Source: Oscillatoriales cyanobacterium USR001 (GTDB taxonomy: Bacteria > Cyanobacteriota > Cyanobacteriia > Cyanobacteriales > Microcoleaceae). Taken from it: a stretch of 64,000 bases of DNA. This document shows, piece after piece, positions 36,443 to 44,062 of this stretch. Where the stretch lies: the NCBI GenBank assembly GCA_001698425.1, contig MBRE01000041.1, positions 103,701-167,700 of the forward strand. Direction: 5' to 3'. The notes under the pieces are model-generated. The model ran no database searches and was not told the DNA's origin. It worked only from the letters and a program-made list of their open reading frames with translations. Every line of letters begins with the position of its first letter. Positions within the stretch are counted from its first letter, which is position 1. A program made the translations under genes and the position numbers.

Positions 36443-36512
36443 TAGGGCGAAGCATTCGCATACAAAACGTCGGTTTATAGCGATAAATTATCGTCCGAAG
36501 GCTTTGCCCCTA
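36443..36512. repeat. Imperfect inverted repeat GGGCGAAGCATTCG
   Basis: AGGGCGAAGCATTCG pairs imperfectly with CGAAGGCTTTGCCCCT. It is related to the hairpin after ppgK at 1087-1151 and belongs to a dispersed palindrome family. Confidence 0.55.
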
Positions 36513-36603
36513 CAAAATCGGTACGCTCCCGCTGGGCTCATAGATGATAGGATCTTTTAGCTCTGCATAAGTTCTATCTAAAAAATGATTTGAACTATGC
36601 TAT

Positions 36604-36770
36604 ACTGCTTTAACTTGTCGTTGGGAAAGTCCGGTGCGATTCCGGTACTGTGCCGCAACTGTAATCAAGGAAAAAGTAAAAAGAGAATTATTTTCCCTTG
36701 CCTTTTAACTTTTTACCTTGTTAGTCAGAATGCCATTTGCAAGTTTTTCAAAGGTAGATAGAAACCAGGT
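36604..36770 (+). ncRNA. Cobalamin (AdoCbl-type) riboswitch
   Basis: The core contains the conserved GGTGCGATTCCGG and ACTGTGCCGCAACTGTAA, a variable paired arm (CAAGGAAAAAGTAAAAAG against CTTTTTACCTTG), and the B12 box AGTCAGAATGCCATTTGC at 36723-36740. These elements in this order are diagnostic. It precedes cobG and should switch off the cobG-H-I-J operon when cobalamin is plentiful, probably by hiding the ribosome site or by termination. Confidence 0.93.
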
Positions 36771-36834
36771 TTTGATTTGTAGGAAAAGAAATCTAGTTTC
36801 TAACTAATTCTCTGCGTTGCATGGGGAAAAAAAG

Positions 36835-38223
36835 GTGAATTGGTTAGTTGAACCGAAGGTTTGTCCGGGGTTATATTATGCTACCCCTGCCCAAGATGGG
36901 TTTTTAATTCGCATTCGCACTCCTGGCGGATGGCTCAATTCTCAACAGGGAAAAGCGATCGCGATTTTGCTAGAACAATGGGGCGGAAAACTACAAGTTA
37001 CAAATCGGGCAAATTTACAAATTCGTGGAGTTCAAATAGCCCCAAGTTTAGAAGTCTTTGAAACCTTACAAAAATTAGGTTTAGCTGCTGATAATCCCTC
37101 GATCGATCACTTGCGGAATATCATGTGCAGTCCTACTGCTGGAATTGACTGCGAAGAATTAATTGATCCTCGTCAATTAGTAAAAGAATTGGATAATTTT
37201 ATTCAAAATCATCCATCAATTACCAAACTTAGTCCTAAATTTAGCATTGGGATTGATGGCGGCGGTAAAGTAGGAATTGGGACTCGTTCTGCGATCGCCT
37301 GGGAACACCGCTATAACGAGATTCAACTATCAGCAATTGCCTTGAATAATCAAAGAGATTTAGATTCGGGTATTTACTTCCGATTGGCCTTGGGAGGCGA
37401 TAAACAATTATACGATACCAATGCGTTAATCAAACCAGAAAACAGTTTATCTGTGATGTCGGCGTTAGTAAAAGTTTATGGGGATTATGTGCAACAAAAC
37501 CCGTCTTCTACAGGTAAAAAGCCGCGCATGAAACACTTGCTAAAAGATTGGGGAGTTGAAAAATATCTCCAACAAGTTAACTTGCAATTAGAGCATCCTT
37601 TACATCAGGTTGAAACTTGCCCAATAGTGCCTACTGAACCGTATTATCATCTAGGGATTCATGCTCAAAAGCAAGCCGGATTATCTTATATTGGAGTATC
37701 ATTAAGGTTAGGACAATTGACTGCTGCTCAACTTTTGGGATTAGGAGAAATTTCGGAAATGTTTGGTGATAGTCAGTTAAGATTAACTCCTTGGCAGACG
37801 ATTTTATTACCGAATATTCCTAATGAAAAAGTGTCAGAATTATTGCCAAAACTGGTATCATTAGGTTTATCTGCTTCTATAGGATGGGATGCTGCGATCG
37901 TTGCTTGTGCTGGTAAACCTGGTTGTGCGGCGGCGGCAACTGAAACTCAAATTCATGCTTCAATGTTGATAGATTATCTAAACGATCGATTAACTTTTGA
38001 TTCTCCTGTAAATATTCATGTTTCAGGTTGTGCTAAATCCTGCGCTCAACCTAGTCCAGCAGAAATTACACTTTTAGGAACTACAATTGAGCAAAATGGT
38101 GAAATGATTGATGGTTATCAAGTTTATGTTGGTGATTGTAAAGATTCCTTGAAAGAGCAAATTTTTGAGGGAGATTTTTTAAATATTCCCAGTATTATAG
38201 ATTCGTTAACTGTTAATTGTTAA
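36835..38223 (+). CDS. cobG: Precorrin-3B synthase-like protein CobG
   Basis: A 462-residue nitrite/sulfite-reductase-like protein that in the aerobic pathway turns precorrin-3A into precorrin-3B. It has the two ferredoxin-like repeats with GGWLNSQQGKAIAILLEQWG and NRANLQIRGVQ, and the Fe4S4/siroheme cysteines in CAGKPGCAAAATE (about residue 357) and SGCAKSCAQPSPAE (about 398). The GTG at 36835 follows GGGGAAAAAAAGG; a TTG at 36817 is less likely. The last residues LTVNC and the stop are written by an STRR array. Confidence 0.92.
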   Translation: MNWLVEPKVCPGLYYATPAQDGFLIRIRTPGGWLNSQQGKAIAILLEQWGGKLQVTNRANLQIRGVQIAPSLEVFETLQKLGLAADNPSIDHLRNIMCSPTAGIDCEELIDPRQLVKELDNFIQNHPSITKLSPKFSIGIDGGGKVGIGTRSAIAWEHRYNEIQLSAIALNNQRDLDSGIYFRLALGGDKQLYDTNALIKPENSLSVMSALVKVYGDYVQQNPSSTGKKPRMKHLLKDWGVEKYLQQVNLQLEHPLHQVETCPIVPTEPYYHLGIHAQKQAGLSYIGVSLRLGQLTAAQLLGLGEISEMFGDSQLRLTPWQTILLPNIPNEKVSELLPKLVSLGLSASIGWDAAIVACAGKPGCAAAATETQIHASMLIDYLNDRLTFDSPVNIHVSGCAKSCAQPSPAEITLLGTTIEQNGEMIDGYQVYVGDCKDSLKEQIFEGDFLNIPSIIDSLTVNC

Positions 38224-38262
38224 TTGTTAACAGTTAACAGTTAACTGTTAACTGTTAACTAT
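38205..38262. repeat. STRR array overlapping the cobG 3' end
   Basis: Heptamers GTTAACT/GTTAATT run from inside the last cobG codons into the intergenic space, so the stop codon is part of the array. Confidence 0.85.
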
Positions 38263-38271
38263 AATTATTGA

Positions 38272-38493
38272 TAAAATTCCCTCTTCCCTCTTCTTCTTCC
38301 CTCTTCCTTCTTCCTTCTTCCCTCTTCCTTCTTCCTTCTTCCCTCTTCCTTCTTCCTTCTTCCTTCTTCCTTCTTCCTTCTTCCCTCTTCCTTCTTCCTT
38401 CTTCCTTCTTCCTTCTTCCTTCTTCCTTCTTCCCTCTTCCTTCTTCCTTCTTCCCTCTTCCTTCTTCCTTCTTCCTTCTTCCTTCTTCCTTCA
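38272..38493. repeat. Polypyrimidine heptamer array (CTTCCTT)n
   Basis: About 220 bp of almost pure pyrimidine built from CTTCCTT-type units with CCCTCTT variants. It separates cobG from cobH within the operon and is read as C/U-only RNA. The same sequence type in the opposite orientation lies inside tsaB (56338-56402). The tract has no stops in any plus frame, so it artificially extends the cobH reading frame upstream. Homopurine-homopyrimidine mirror symmetry could allow triplex DNA. Confidence 0.93.
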
Positions 38494-38495
38494 TT

Positions 38496-39125
38496 ATGAT
38501 TGATTACTTGCGGAATGGTGACGAAATTTATCGAAAATCTTTTGCGATTATTCGCGCCGAAACTAATTTAGAAAGTTTATCAAATGATTTAGCTCATGTT
38601 GCGGTGCGTTTGATTCATTCCTGTGGCATGACAGATATTGTACAGGATTTAGAAGCATCACCGGATGCGGTGAAAGTTGGACGAGATGCACTTTCTCAGG
38701 GTGCATCAATTTTTTGTGATTCTCAGATGGTGGCTGATGGAATTACTAAAGCTCGATTGCCAAGAAATAATCAGATTATTTGTACTTTAAATAATCCAGA
38801 AGTTCCAGAGATGGCTCGTCAAATTAATAATACGCGATCGGCGGCAGCTTTGGAATTTTGGCGACCTAATTTAAAAGATGCTGTTGTAGTTATTGGCAAT
38901 GCTCCTACTGCCCTTTTTCACTTACTAGAATTACTCGATGAAAATGTAGTAAAACCGGCATTAATTTTAGGTTTTCCAGTTGGTTTTGTGGGAGCAAAAG
39001 AATCAAAAATAGAATTAGCAGCAAATAGTCGTGGCGTACCATTTATTACCTTGCATGGGCGTAGGGGTGGAAGTGCGATCGCGGCGGCGGCAGTAAATGC
39101 GTTAGCAAAGGAGAGCGAATTATGA
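38496..39125 (+). CDS. cobH: Precorrin-8X methylmutase CobH/CbiC
   Basis: A 209-residue enzyme that moves the methyl group from C11 to C12 to give hydrogenobyrinic acid/cobyrinic acid. Motifs: IYRKSFAIIRAE, VRLIHSCGMTDI with the catalytic His, CDSQMVADGITKARLP, GNAPTALFHLLEL and GFPVGFVGAKESK. The start is the ATG at 38496, immediately after the pyrimidine array; no classical ribosome site exists because the upstream DNA is C/T only. It overlaps cobI by four bases. Confidence 0.95.
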   Translation: MIDYLRNGDEIYRKSFAIIRAETNLESLSNDLAHVAVRLIHSCGMTDIVQDLEASPDAVKVGRDALSQGASIFCDSQMVADGITKARLPRNNQIICTLNNPEVPEMARQINNTRSAAALEFWRPNLKDAVVVIGNAPTALFHLLELLDENVVKPALILGFPVGFVGAKESKIELAANSRGVPFITLHGRRGGSAIAAAAVNALAKESEL

Positions 39126-39826
39126 CTAAATTAGGAAAACTTTATGGATTAGGAATTGGTCCCGGCGATCCAGAATTGCTGACATTGAAAGCCCATCGGA
39201 TTTTAACAAATGTTCCAGTAATTGCTTATCCAACTTTAGAAAATGGGAAGGTTTTGGCACGAGCAATTGTAGCTGATTTTATTCGTCCCGATCGAATAGA
39301 AATTCCCATGCCTTTGCCTTTTAGTGTAGAGCGATCGTCGCAACCCTATTATGATATTGCCGCCGAAAAAATTGCCGAACATTTGAATTTAGGGCGAGAT
39401 GTCGCGGTTTTATGCGTAGGCGATCCGATGCTTTATGGCTCATTTATGTACATTTTTAATCGCTTATCTGAGCGGTTTTCTATTGAAGTAGTTCCGGGCA
39501 TTTCTTCAGTGATGGCAAGTGCGGCAATGTTGGGTGTACCAATTACTTATCGCAATGATGTATTTAGCATTATGCCCGCTACATTAGAAGCGGAAATATT
39601 GCGCGATCGCCTTGCGGTTGTTGATGCGGCAGCAATTATTAAATTAGGCAGACATTTCGCTAAAGTTCGCGATATTCTTGATGAATTAGGGCTATTAGAG
39701 CGCGCCCTTTACATTGAGCGAGCAACTTTACCTAATCAACAAATCATTCCGATTACGGAAATCGATTCAGCAGCAGTTACCTACTGGGCATTAATTCTGA
39801 TTCCTAGTAAAACCCAACCCCAATGA
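39122..39826 (+). CDS. cobI: Precorrin-2 C20-methyltransferase CobI/CbiL
   Basis: A 234-residue SAM-dependent tetrapyrrole methylase: GKLYGLGIGPGDPELLTLKA, IPMPLPFSVERSSQPYYDIA, VLCVGDPMLYGSFMYIF and VVPGISSVMASAAMLGVP. It methylates precorrin-2 at C20. The start overlaps the cobH stop (ATGA), implying coupling. An inserted GxxExxY gene and hairpins separate it from cobJ. Confidence 0.95.
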   Translation: MTKLGKLYGLGIGPGDPELLTLKAHRILTNVPVIAYPTLENGKVLARAIVADFIRPDRIEIPMPLPFSVERSSQPYYDIAAEKIAEHLNLGRDVAVLCVGDPMLYGSFMYIFNRLSERFSIEVVPGISSVMASAAMLGVPITYRNDVFSIMPATLEAEILRDRLAVVDAAAIIKLGRHFAKVRDILDELGLLERALYIERATLPNQQIIPITEIDSAAVTYWALILIPSKTQPQ

Positions 39827-39872
39827 AACTAATTTGTAATTCACGTAATATTCTAGTAAACTTACAAAAATA

Positions 39873-39930
39873 CTTAGTGTCTTAGTGTCTTAGTGGTTAT
39901 CTGAAACCACCAAGACACTAAGACACTAAG
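39873..39930. repeat. Left 58-nt CTTAGTGT hairpin of the GxxExxY cassette
   Basis: 26-nt arms (39873-39898 and 39905-39930) are complementary with one mismatch around the loop ATCTGA. Each arm is made of tandem CTTAGTGT octamers. A partial degenerate arm continues to 39958. It matches the right copy at 56 of 58 positions by my count. Confidence 0.92.
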
Positions 39931-39959
39931 AAAACACCAAGATACGGAGACACTAAGAA

Positions 39960-40355
39960 ATGATGCAGAGAGAGCCAATTTCTGATAATCTAAATCAAAT
40001 AGCAAAACATATAGTGGATGCGGCTTTTAATGTCCATTTTTCTTTGGGGCCAGGTTTATTGGAAAGTGTTTATGAAGTTTGTTTGGAGTATGAATTAACG
40101 AAAAGAGGTTTAAAAGTCGATCGTCAAGTTGATCTGCCTGTAGTGTATGAAGATATACAATTAGAAGCTGGCTTTCGGCTTGATTTACTGGTCAATGAAT
40201 CTGTCATACTTGAACTAAAAGCTGTAGAAAATCTTTTACCAGTTCATACTGCACAAATCATCACCTATCTCAAACTCTCTAAACGCAGGCTCGGATTTTT
40301 AATTAATTTCAATGTTCCTTTAATTAAAGATGGTATCAAACGAATTGCCGTATAA
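39960..40355 (+). CDS. GxxExxY protein, PD-(D/E)XK-like
   Basis: A 131-residue protein of the GxxExxY family, named after its GLLESVYE segment (G-x-x-E-x-x-Y). A D in FRLDLLVNE and the ELK of VILELKAVE fit the PD-(D/E)XK nuclease core, and LLPVHTAQIITYLKLS is family-typical. Activity is not established for the family. It interrupts the cob operon between cobI and cobJ, begins one base after a repeat remnant and ends two bases before a hairpin; a second in-frame ATG follows the first directly. It looks like a cassette gene. Confidence 0.9.
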   Translation: MMQREPISDNLNQIAKHIVDAAFNVHFSLGPGLLESVYEVCLEYELTKRGLKVDRQVDLPVVYEDIQLEAGFRLDLLVNESVILELKAVENLLPVHTAQIITYLKLSKRRLGFLINFNVPLIKDGIKRIAV

Positions 40356-40357
40356 AT

Positions 40358-40415
40358 CTTAGTGTCTTAGTGTCTTAGTGGTGATCTGAAACCACTAAGA
40401 CACTAAGACACTAAG
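40358..40415. repeat. Right 58-nt CTTAGTGT hairpin of the GxxExxY cassette
   Basis: 25 perfectly paired bases per arm around ATCTGA; same length, loop and octamer composition as 39873-39930. It starts within three bases of the GxxExxY stop codon and ends 16 bp before cobJ. Confidence 0.92.
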
Positions 40416-40431
40416 AAAGAGTGAATTAAAA

Positions 40432-41829
40432 ATGAAAGCTATTATCATTCTAGGACAATCAAGTATTTCTGTTGCTCGTCAAATTCAAATGGCGCTCCCA
40501 GAAGCAGTAGTTTATGGTTTAATCGATCGCACTCATTCGGCTGATTTTACTTATACTAATTTTGGGGAAAAGGTGCGAGAATTATTCCAAAATGGAACGC
40601 CAATTATTGGGGTTTGTGCGGCGGGTATTTTAATTCGTACTTTAGCACCTTTATTAACAAATAAATGGCAGGAACCTCCTGTATTAGCGATCGCAGAAGA
40701 TGGAAGTGCTATAGTTCCTTTATTGGGAGGTTTACAAGGTGTTAACGATCTCGCTCGTCAAATTGCCGAAATATTTCAAGTTTCTCCGGCAATTACAACT
40801 ACTGGGGATATTAGATTTAGGACTGCTTTATTATCTCCACCATCGGGCTATCAGTTAGTTAATCCTGATGATGCTAAAAAGTTTATTTCTGATTTGTTGG
40901 CGGGGGAAAAGGTTAAATTAATTGGCGAATCTTCCTGGTTGGAAAATAGTCAATTACCCATTTCGACCGAGGGAAAATTAACTATTGAGATTGTAGCCAA
41001 AGATAATTTAGAATTAGCAAAACCTAGTGCTAATTGTTTAGTTTATCAATTCGATCGAGGTTTAATTACATCAGTTAAGGCACAATTAGTAATTGTAGGT
41101 ACGGGTCCAGGGGCAATGAATTGGATGTCTCCAGAAGTCCGAGAAGTGTTGCAAAATGCCACAGATTGGGTAGGTTATAAAACTTATTTAGATTTGGTGG
41201 AATCGTTGCGAAAACCGGAGATTGTTCGCCATGAATCTGATAATCGAGTAGAACTCGATCGCGCAGAAATAGCCTTAGATTTAGCCGCTAAGGGGCGATC
41301 TGTTGTGTTAGTTTCTTCTGGCGATCCGGGAATTTATGCAATGGCATCGGCAGTTTTTGAGGTATTAGAAAAAAAGGCAAAACCGGAATGGGAAGCGATC
41401 GCAATTCAGGTTTGTCCAGGGATTTCGGCAATGCAAGCAGCGGCGGCGAGTGTTGGCGCACCTTTAGGACATGATTTTTGTGTAATTTCGCTATCAGATA
41501 TTCTGAAATCTTGGCAGGTGATTTCGCAGCGGATTGAGTTGGCGGCTAAAGCAGATTTAGCGATCGCTTTTTATAATCCTGTTTCTCAACAACGTACTTG
41601 GCAATTAGAAAAGGCAAAGGAGATTTTATTGCAGTGGCGATCGCCTCAAACTCCGATTATTTTAGCTCGTAATTTAGGGCGAAAAGGGCAAGCGGTGACA
41701 GTAAAATTCTTAGAAAAATTGACAGTTGAAGATGCCGATATGCGAACTATAATTTTGGTTGGTTCGAGTAAAACTCGGATCGTTCAACAAGGGGAGAAGC
41801 AATGGATTTATACCCCACGTCACTATTAG
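40432..41829 (+). CDS. cobJ: CbiG-like/precorrin-3B C17-methyltransferase fusion
   Basis: A 465-residue two-domain protein. Residues 1 to about 150 resemble the N-terminal and middle parts of CbiG (IIGVCAAGILIRTLAPLL, IVPLLGGLQGVNDLARQIA, ITTTGDIRFRTALL), the lactone-opening enzyme of the anaerobic pathway. From about 217 on it is a CobJ/CbiH methylase (VIVGTGPGAMNWMSPEVREV, VLVSSGDPGIYAMASAVFEV, VCPGISAMQAAAASVGAPLG, AFYNPVSQQR) that contracts the ring while methylating C17. The C-terminal CbiG domain is absent. Last gene of the cob operon here. Confidence 0.92.
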   Translation: MKAIIILGQSSISVARQIQMALPEAVVYGLIDRTHSADFTYTNFGEKVRELFQNGTPIIGVCAAGILIRTLAPLLTNKWQEPPVLAIAEDGSAIVPLLGGLQGVNDLARQIAEIFQVSPAITTTGDIRFRTALLSPPSGYQLVNPDDAKKFISDLLAGEKVKLIGESSWLENSQLPISTEGKLTIEIVAKDNLELAKPSANCLVYQFDRGLITSVKAQLVIVGTGPGAMNWMSPEVREVLQNATDWVGYKTYLDLVESLRKPEIVRHESDNRVELDRAEIALDLAAKGRSVVLVSSGDPGIYAMASAVFEVLEKKAKPEWEAIAIQVCPGISAMQAAAASVGAPLGHDFCVISLSDILKSWQVISQRIELAAKADLAIAFYNPVSQQRTWQLEKAKEILLQWRSPQTPIILARNLGRKGQAVTVKFLEKLTVEDADMRTIILVGSSKTRIVQQGEKQWIYTPRHY

Positions 41830-41852
41830 AAACAACAATTAAATAACTTGCG

Positions 41853-41929
41853 GTTTGTAGTAAGCGCTTTAGCGCTATGAGCCAGTTTGTAGTAAGCGCT
41901 TTAGCGCTGTCTTCGCGCTTACTACAAAC
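41853..41929. repeat. Dispersed GTAGTAAGCGC hairpin, copy e
   Basis: Two forward arms beginning GTTTGTAGTAAGCGC (41853 and 41885) and one reverse arm ending at 41929. It lies between the convergent cobJ and pntB stops and could terminate both. Confidence 0.8.
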
Positions 41930-41952
41930 AAGTCCTACTGCGGTAAAAAGCC

Positions 41953-43362
41953 TTACAACTGTTTCACTTGAGACACTAACTTGGCAACTACATCCTTAGC
42001 GCCACCAAACAGCATCATAGTTTTATCCTTGTAGAAAAGCTCATTATCTACACCAGAAAAACCAGCATTCATCCCACGTTTAATCACGATCGTATGCTTG
42101 GCGCGATCGACTTCCAGAATTGGCATTCCATAAATCGGACTTGCCGTATCGTGACGCGCCGCTGGATTTACCACATCATTTGCCCCAATTACTAAGGCGA
42201 CATCTGTTTCATCAAACAAAGGATTGATGTCATCCATATCGTACAATTGCGGATAAGGAACGTTCGCTTCTGCTAATAGTACATTCATGTGTCCCGGCAT
42301 CCGTCCAGCCACAGGATGAATGGCATATTTTACATCAACGCCGAGGCCTTCCAATTGATCTGCTAATTCGCGAACAGCGTGCTGTGCTTGGGCTACGGCC
42401 ATCCCATAACCAGGAATAATTACAACCGATCGCGCATAACCTAACATCATCGCACTTTCTTCTAAATCGATGCTGCGAACAGTTTTATCGATCGCACCAC
42501 CAGCCGCCGCAGTCGTCGCCCCACCGCCACCGCTACTACCAAAAGCACTAAACAGCACATTTGCTAGAGAACGGTTCATTGCCTTGCACATGATTTGCGT
42601 CAAAATGATTCCAGACGCACCAACCAAAGCACCAGCAATGATCAGCATATTGTTCATCAAAATGAACCCAGCAACACTCGCTGCAATACCTGAATAAGAG
42701 TTCAACAGCGAGATTACTACAGGCATATCGCCGCCGCCAATTGGCAACACAAACATGATACCAAGGACGTTGGAAATCAAGACTAAAGCCAGGAATACTG
42801 GAACATTTTCAGGGTTGAAGACTAAATAAGCGCTACCTGCTAAAAGTGCGATCGCCAATGCAGCATTTACTGGTTGCTGTAAGGGGAAAGTCACCGGCGC
42901 ACCAGGAAGTAATTCTTGCAATTTGGCAAAAGCTAACAAGCTACCGGTAAAGGTAATCCCACCAATTAATACGCCTAAAACGATCGTAATCGTAGACTCA
43001 GCAGTCGGAGATTCAGGGATGCTGAGATAGCGCCAAAATTCACCCACTGCAACTAAGGCCGAAGCCGCACCACCAAAGCCATTGAGTAAACCTACCATCT
43101 GCGGCATATCCGTCATTGCCACAGTTTTTGCCATAATTGTTCCTAAGATGGAACCCGCGATTACGCCGACAACAATTAGTTCGTAGCTGATGACTTGACG
43201 CTCGAGTAGCGTACCGACGATCGCAATTCCCATCCCAATTGCTGCAAGAACATTTCCTTGACGGGCTGTTGCTGGCGATCCCAATTGTTTCAAGCCAACA
43301 ATGAATAATGACGCGGCTACTAAATAGCTTAACTGAATGCCACTAGGCAGAAAATCGCTCAT
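41953..43362 (-). CDS. pntB: NAD(P) transhydrogenase subunit beta
   Basis: A 469-residue subunit of the proton-pumping transhydrogenase. The N-terminal half has about nine membrane helices (LVAASLFIVGLKQLG; GGGDMPVVISLLNSYSG). The C-terminal NADP(H)-binding domain III has VIIPGYGMAVAQAQHAVREL, HPVAGRMPGHMNVLLAEA and VIGANDVVNPAA. In cyanobacteria the enzyme sits in the thylakoid membrane and balances NADH and NADPH. Third gene of pntA1-pntA2-pntB. Confidence 0.97.
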   Translation of the reverse strand: MSDFLPSGIQLSYLVAASLFIVGLKQLGSPATARQGNVLAAIGMGIAIVGTLLERQVISYELIVVGVIAGSILGTIMAKTVAMTDMPQMVGLLNGFGGAASALVAVGEFWRYLSIPESPTAESTITIVLGVLIGGITFTGSLLAFAKLQELLPGAPVTFPLQQPVNAALAIALLAGSAYLVFNPENVPVFLALVLISNVLGIMFVLPIGGGDMPVVISLLNSYSGIAASVAGFILMNNMLIIAGALVGASGIILTQIMCKAMNRSLANVLFSAFGSSGGGGATTAAAGGAIDKTVRSIDLEESAMMLGYARSVVIIPGYGMAVAQAQHAVRELADQLEGLGVDVKYAIHPVAGRMPGHMNVLLAEANVPYPQLYDMDDINPLFDETDVALVIGANDVVNPAARHDTASPIYGMPILEVDRAKHTIVIKRGMNAGFSGVDNELFYKDKTMMLFGGAKDVVAKLVSQVKQL

Positions 43363-43674
43363 AAGTCGTCCTCAAAGAAAATAGAAATTGTCAGGTTAAT
43401 TTTGTAGGGGAGAATCTTCCGGTGTAGGGAAACGGCACTACTCATTGGTGTCAACTTAAGCTGAAACCCGCCAGGGACTTAAGTCCCTGTCTAATAGCTT
43501 AAGTCCTCTTCAGAGGACTAATTAAATTTCAAACTCTTCTTAGTCCTCTTCAGAGGACTTTAGCTTTGAGACAGGGGTTTTAACCCCTGTCGGACTAAGA
43601 ATTTGACCTTAAGTTGACACGCCTTGGGCACTGCCGTGTCCCTACCGATTCGCTTGTTTTTCCGGGTGAAAGTT
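43363..43674. other. Repeat-filled gap inside the pnt operon
   Basis: 312 bp with no gene; almost all is occupied by a nested palindrome (43424-43645). Confidence 0.75.
43424..43645. repeat. Nested 222-bp palindromic complex
   Basis: Concentric inverted repeats: GTAGGGAAACGGCA (43424) with TGCCGTGTCCCTAC (43632-43645); GTGTCAACTTAAG (43448-43460) with CTTAAGTTGACAC (43608-43620); and inside them two identical hairpins GTCCTCTTCAGAGGAC (43503, 43543) plus ACAGGGGTTTTAACCCCTGT at 43571-43590. It looks like repeats that inserted within one another. Confidence 0.85.
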
Positions 43675-43968
43675 TTAAGCTTTCACTTCTTTTTTCTTGA
43701 ACATTTGCAACATCCGATCGGTTACTAAGAAACCCCCGACCACGTTAATTGTTGCTAAAGCCACTGCGATCGTACCGAGAATCGAAGTAACGCTAAGATT
43801 GCCTTGACCGGCAATCAAAATTGCCCCTAAAACTGCAATTCCAGAAATCGCATTGGAACCAGACATTAAGGGTGTGTGTAGCGTTGGAGGCACTTTGTTA
43901 ATTACTTCAAAGCCCACAAAGGACGCTAAGACAAACACTACTAAACCTGCAATCAATCCTGATGCCAT
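43675..43968 (-). CDS. pntA2: NAD(P) transhydrogenase alpha subunit, membrane part
   Basis: A 97-residue membrane protein with three helices (GLIAGLVVFVLASFVGFEVI; AISGIAVLGAILIAG; ILGTIAVALATINVVGGFLV) and the conserved NKVPPTLHTPLMSGSNAISG. It corresponds to the C-terminal part of E. coli PntA, encoded separately as usual in cyanobacteria. It lies between pntA1 and pntB, separated from each by repeats. Confidence 0.95.
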   Translation of the reverse strand: MASGLIAGLVVFVLASFVGFEVINKVPPTLHTPLMSGSNAISGIAVLGAILIAGQGNLSVTSILGTIAVALATINVVGGFLVTDRMLQMFKKKEVKA

Positions 43969-43976
43969 AATTTTCG

Positions 43977-44062
43977 TTATTTGTTAGTGGTTATTTGTTA
44001 ACTGTTAACTGTTATTTGTTAACTGTTATTTGTTAACTGTTATTTGTTAACTGTTAACTGTT
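43977..44062. repeat. STRR array overlapping the pntA1 3' end
   Basis: TTATTTG/TTAACTG heptamers fill the gap between pntA1 and pntA2 and run into pntA1: its last residues LTVNS and the stop codon are array sequence. Confidence 0.88.

Larger units (their letters stand above)
36315..36834. other. Leader region of the cob operon
   Basis: 520 bp between the divergent kinase gene and cobG. It contains an imperfect dispersed palindrome (about 36443-36512), then the cobalamin riboswitch (36604-36770), and a 60-nt link to the cobG start. Confidence 0.75.

Noticed and set aside
38255-38494. Minus-strand open frame of KKEEGRR repeats opposite the cobH leader
   Set aside because: It is simply the translation of a purine heptamer array with no start context or globular part; all frames of such a tract are open.
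39873-39930. Interpretation of the 58-nt hairpin as a plain terminator of cobI
   Set aside because: No T-run follows, and an almost identical copy lies after the next gene, so a repeat/cassette explanation is stronger.
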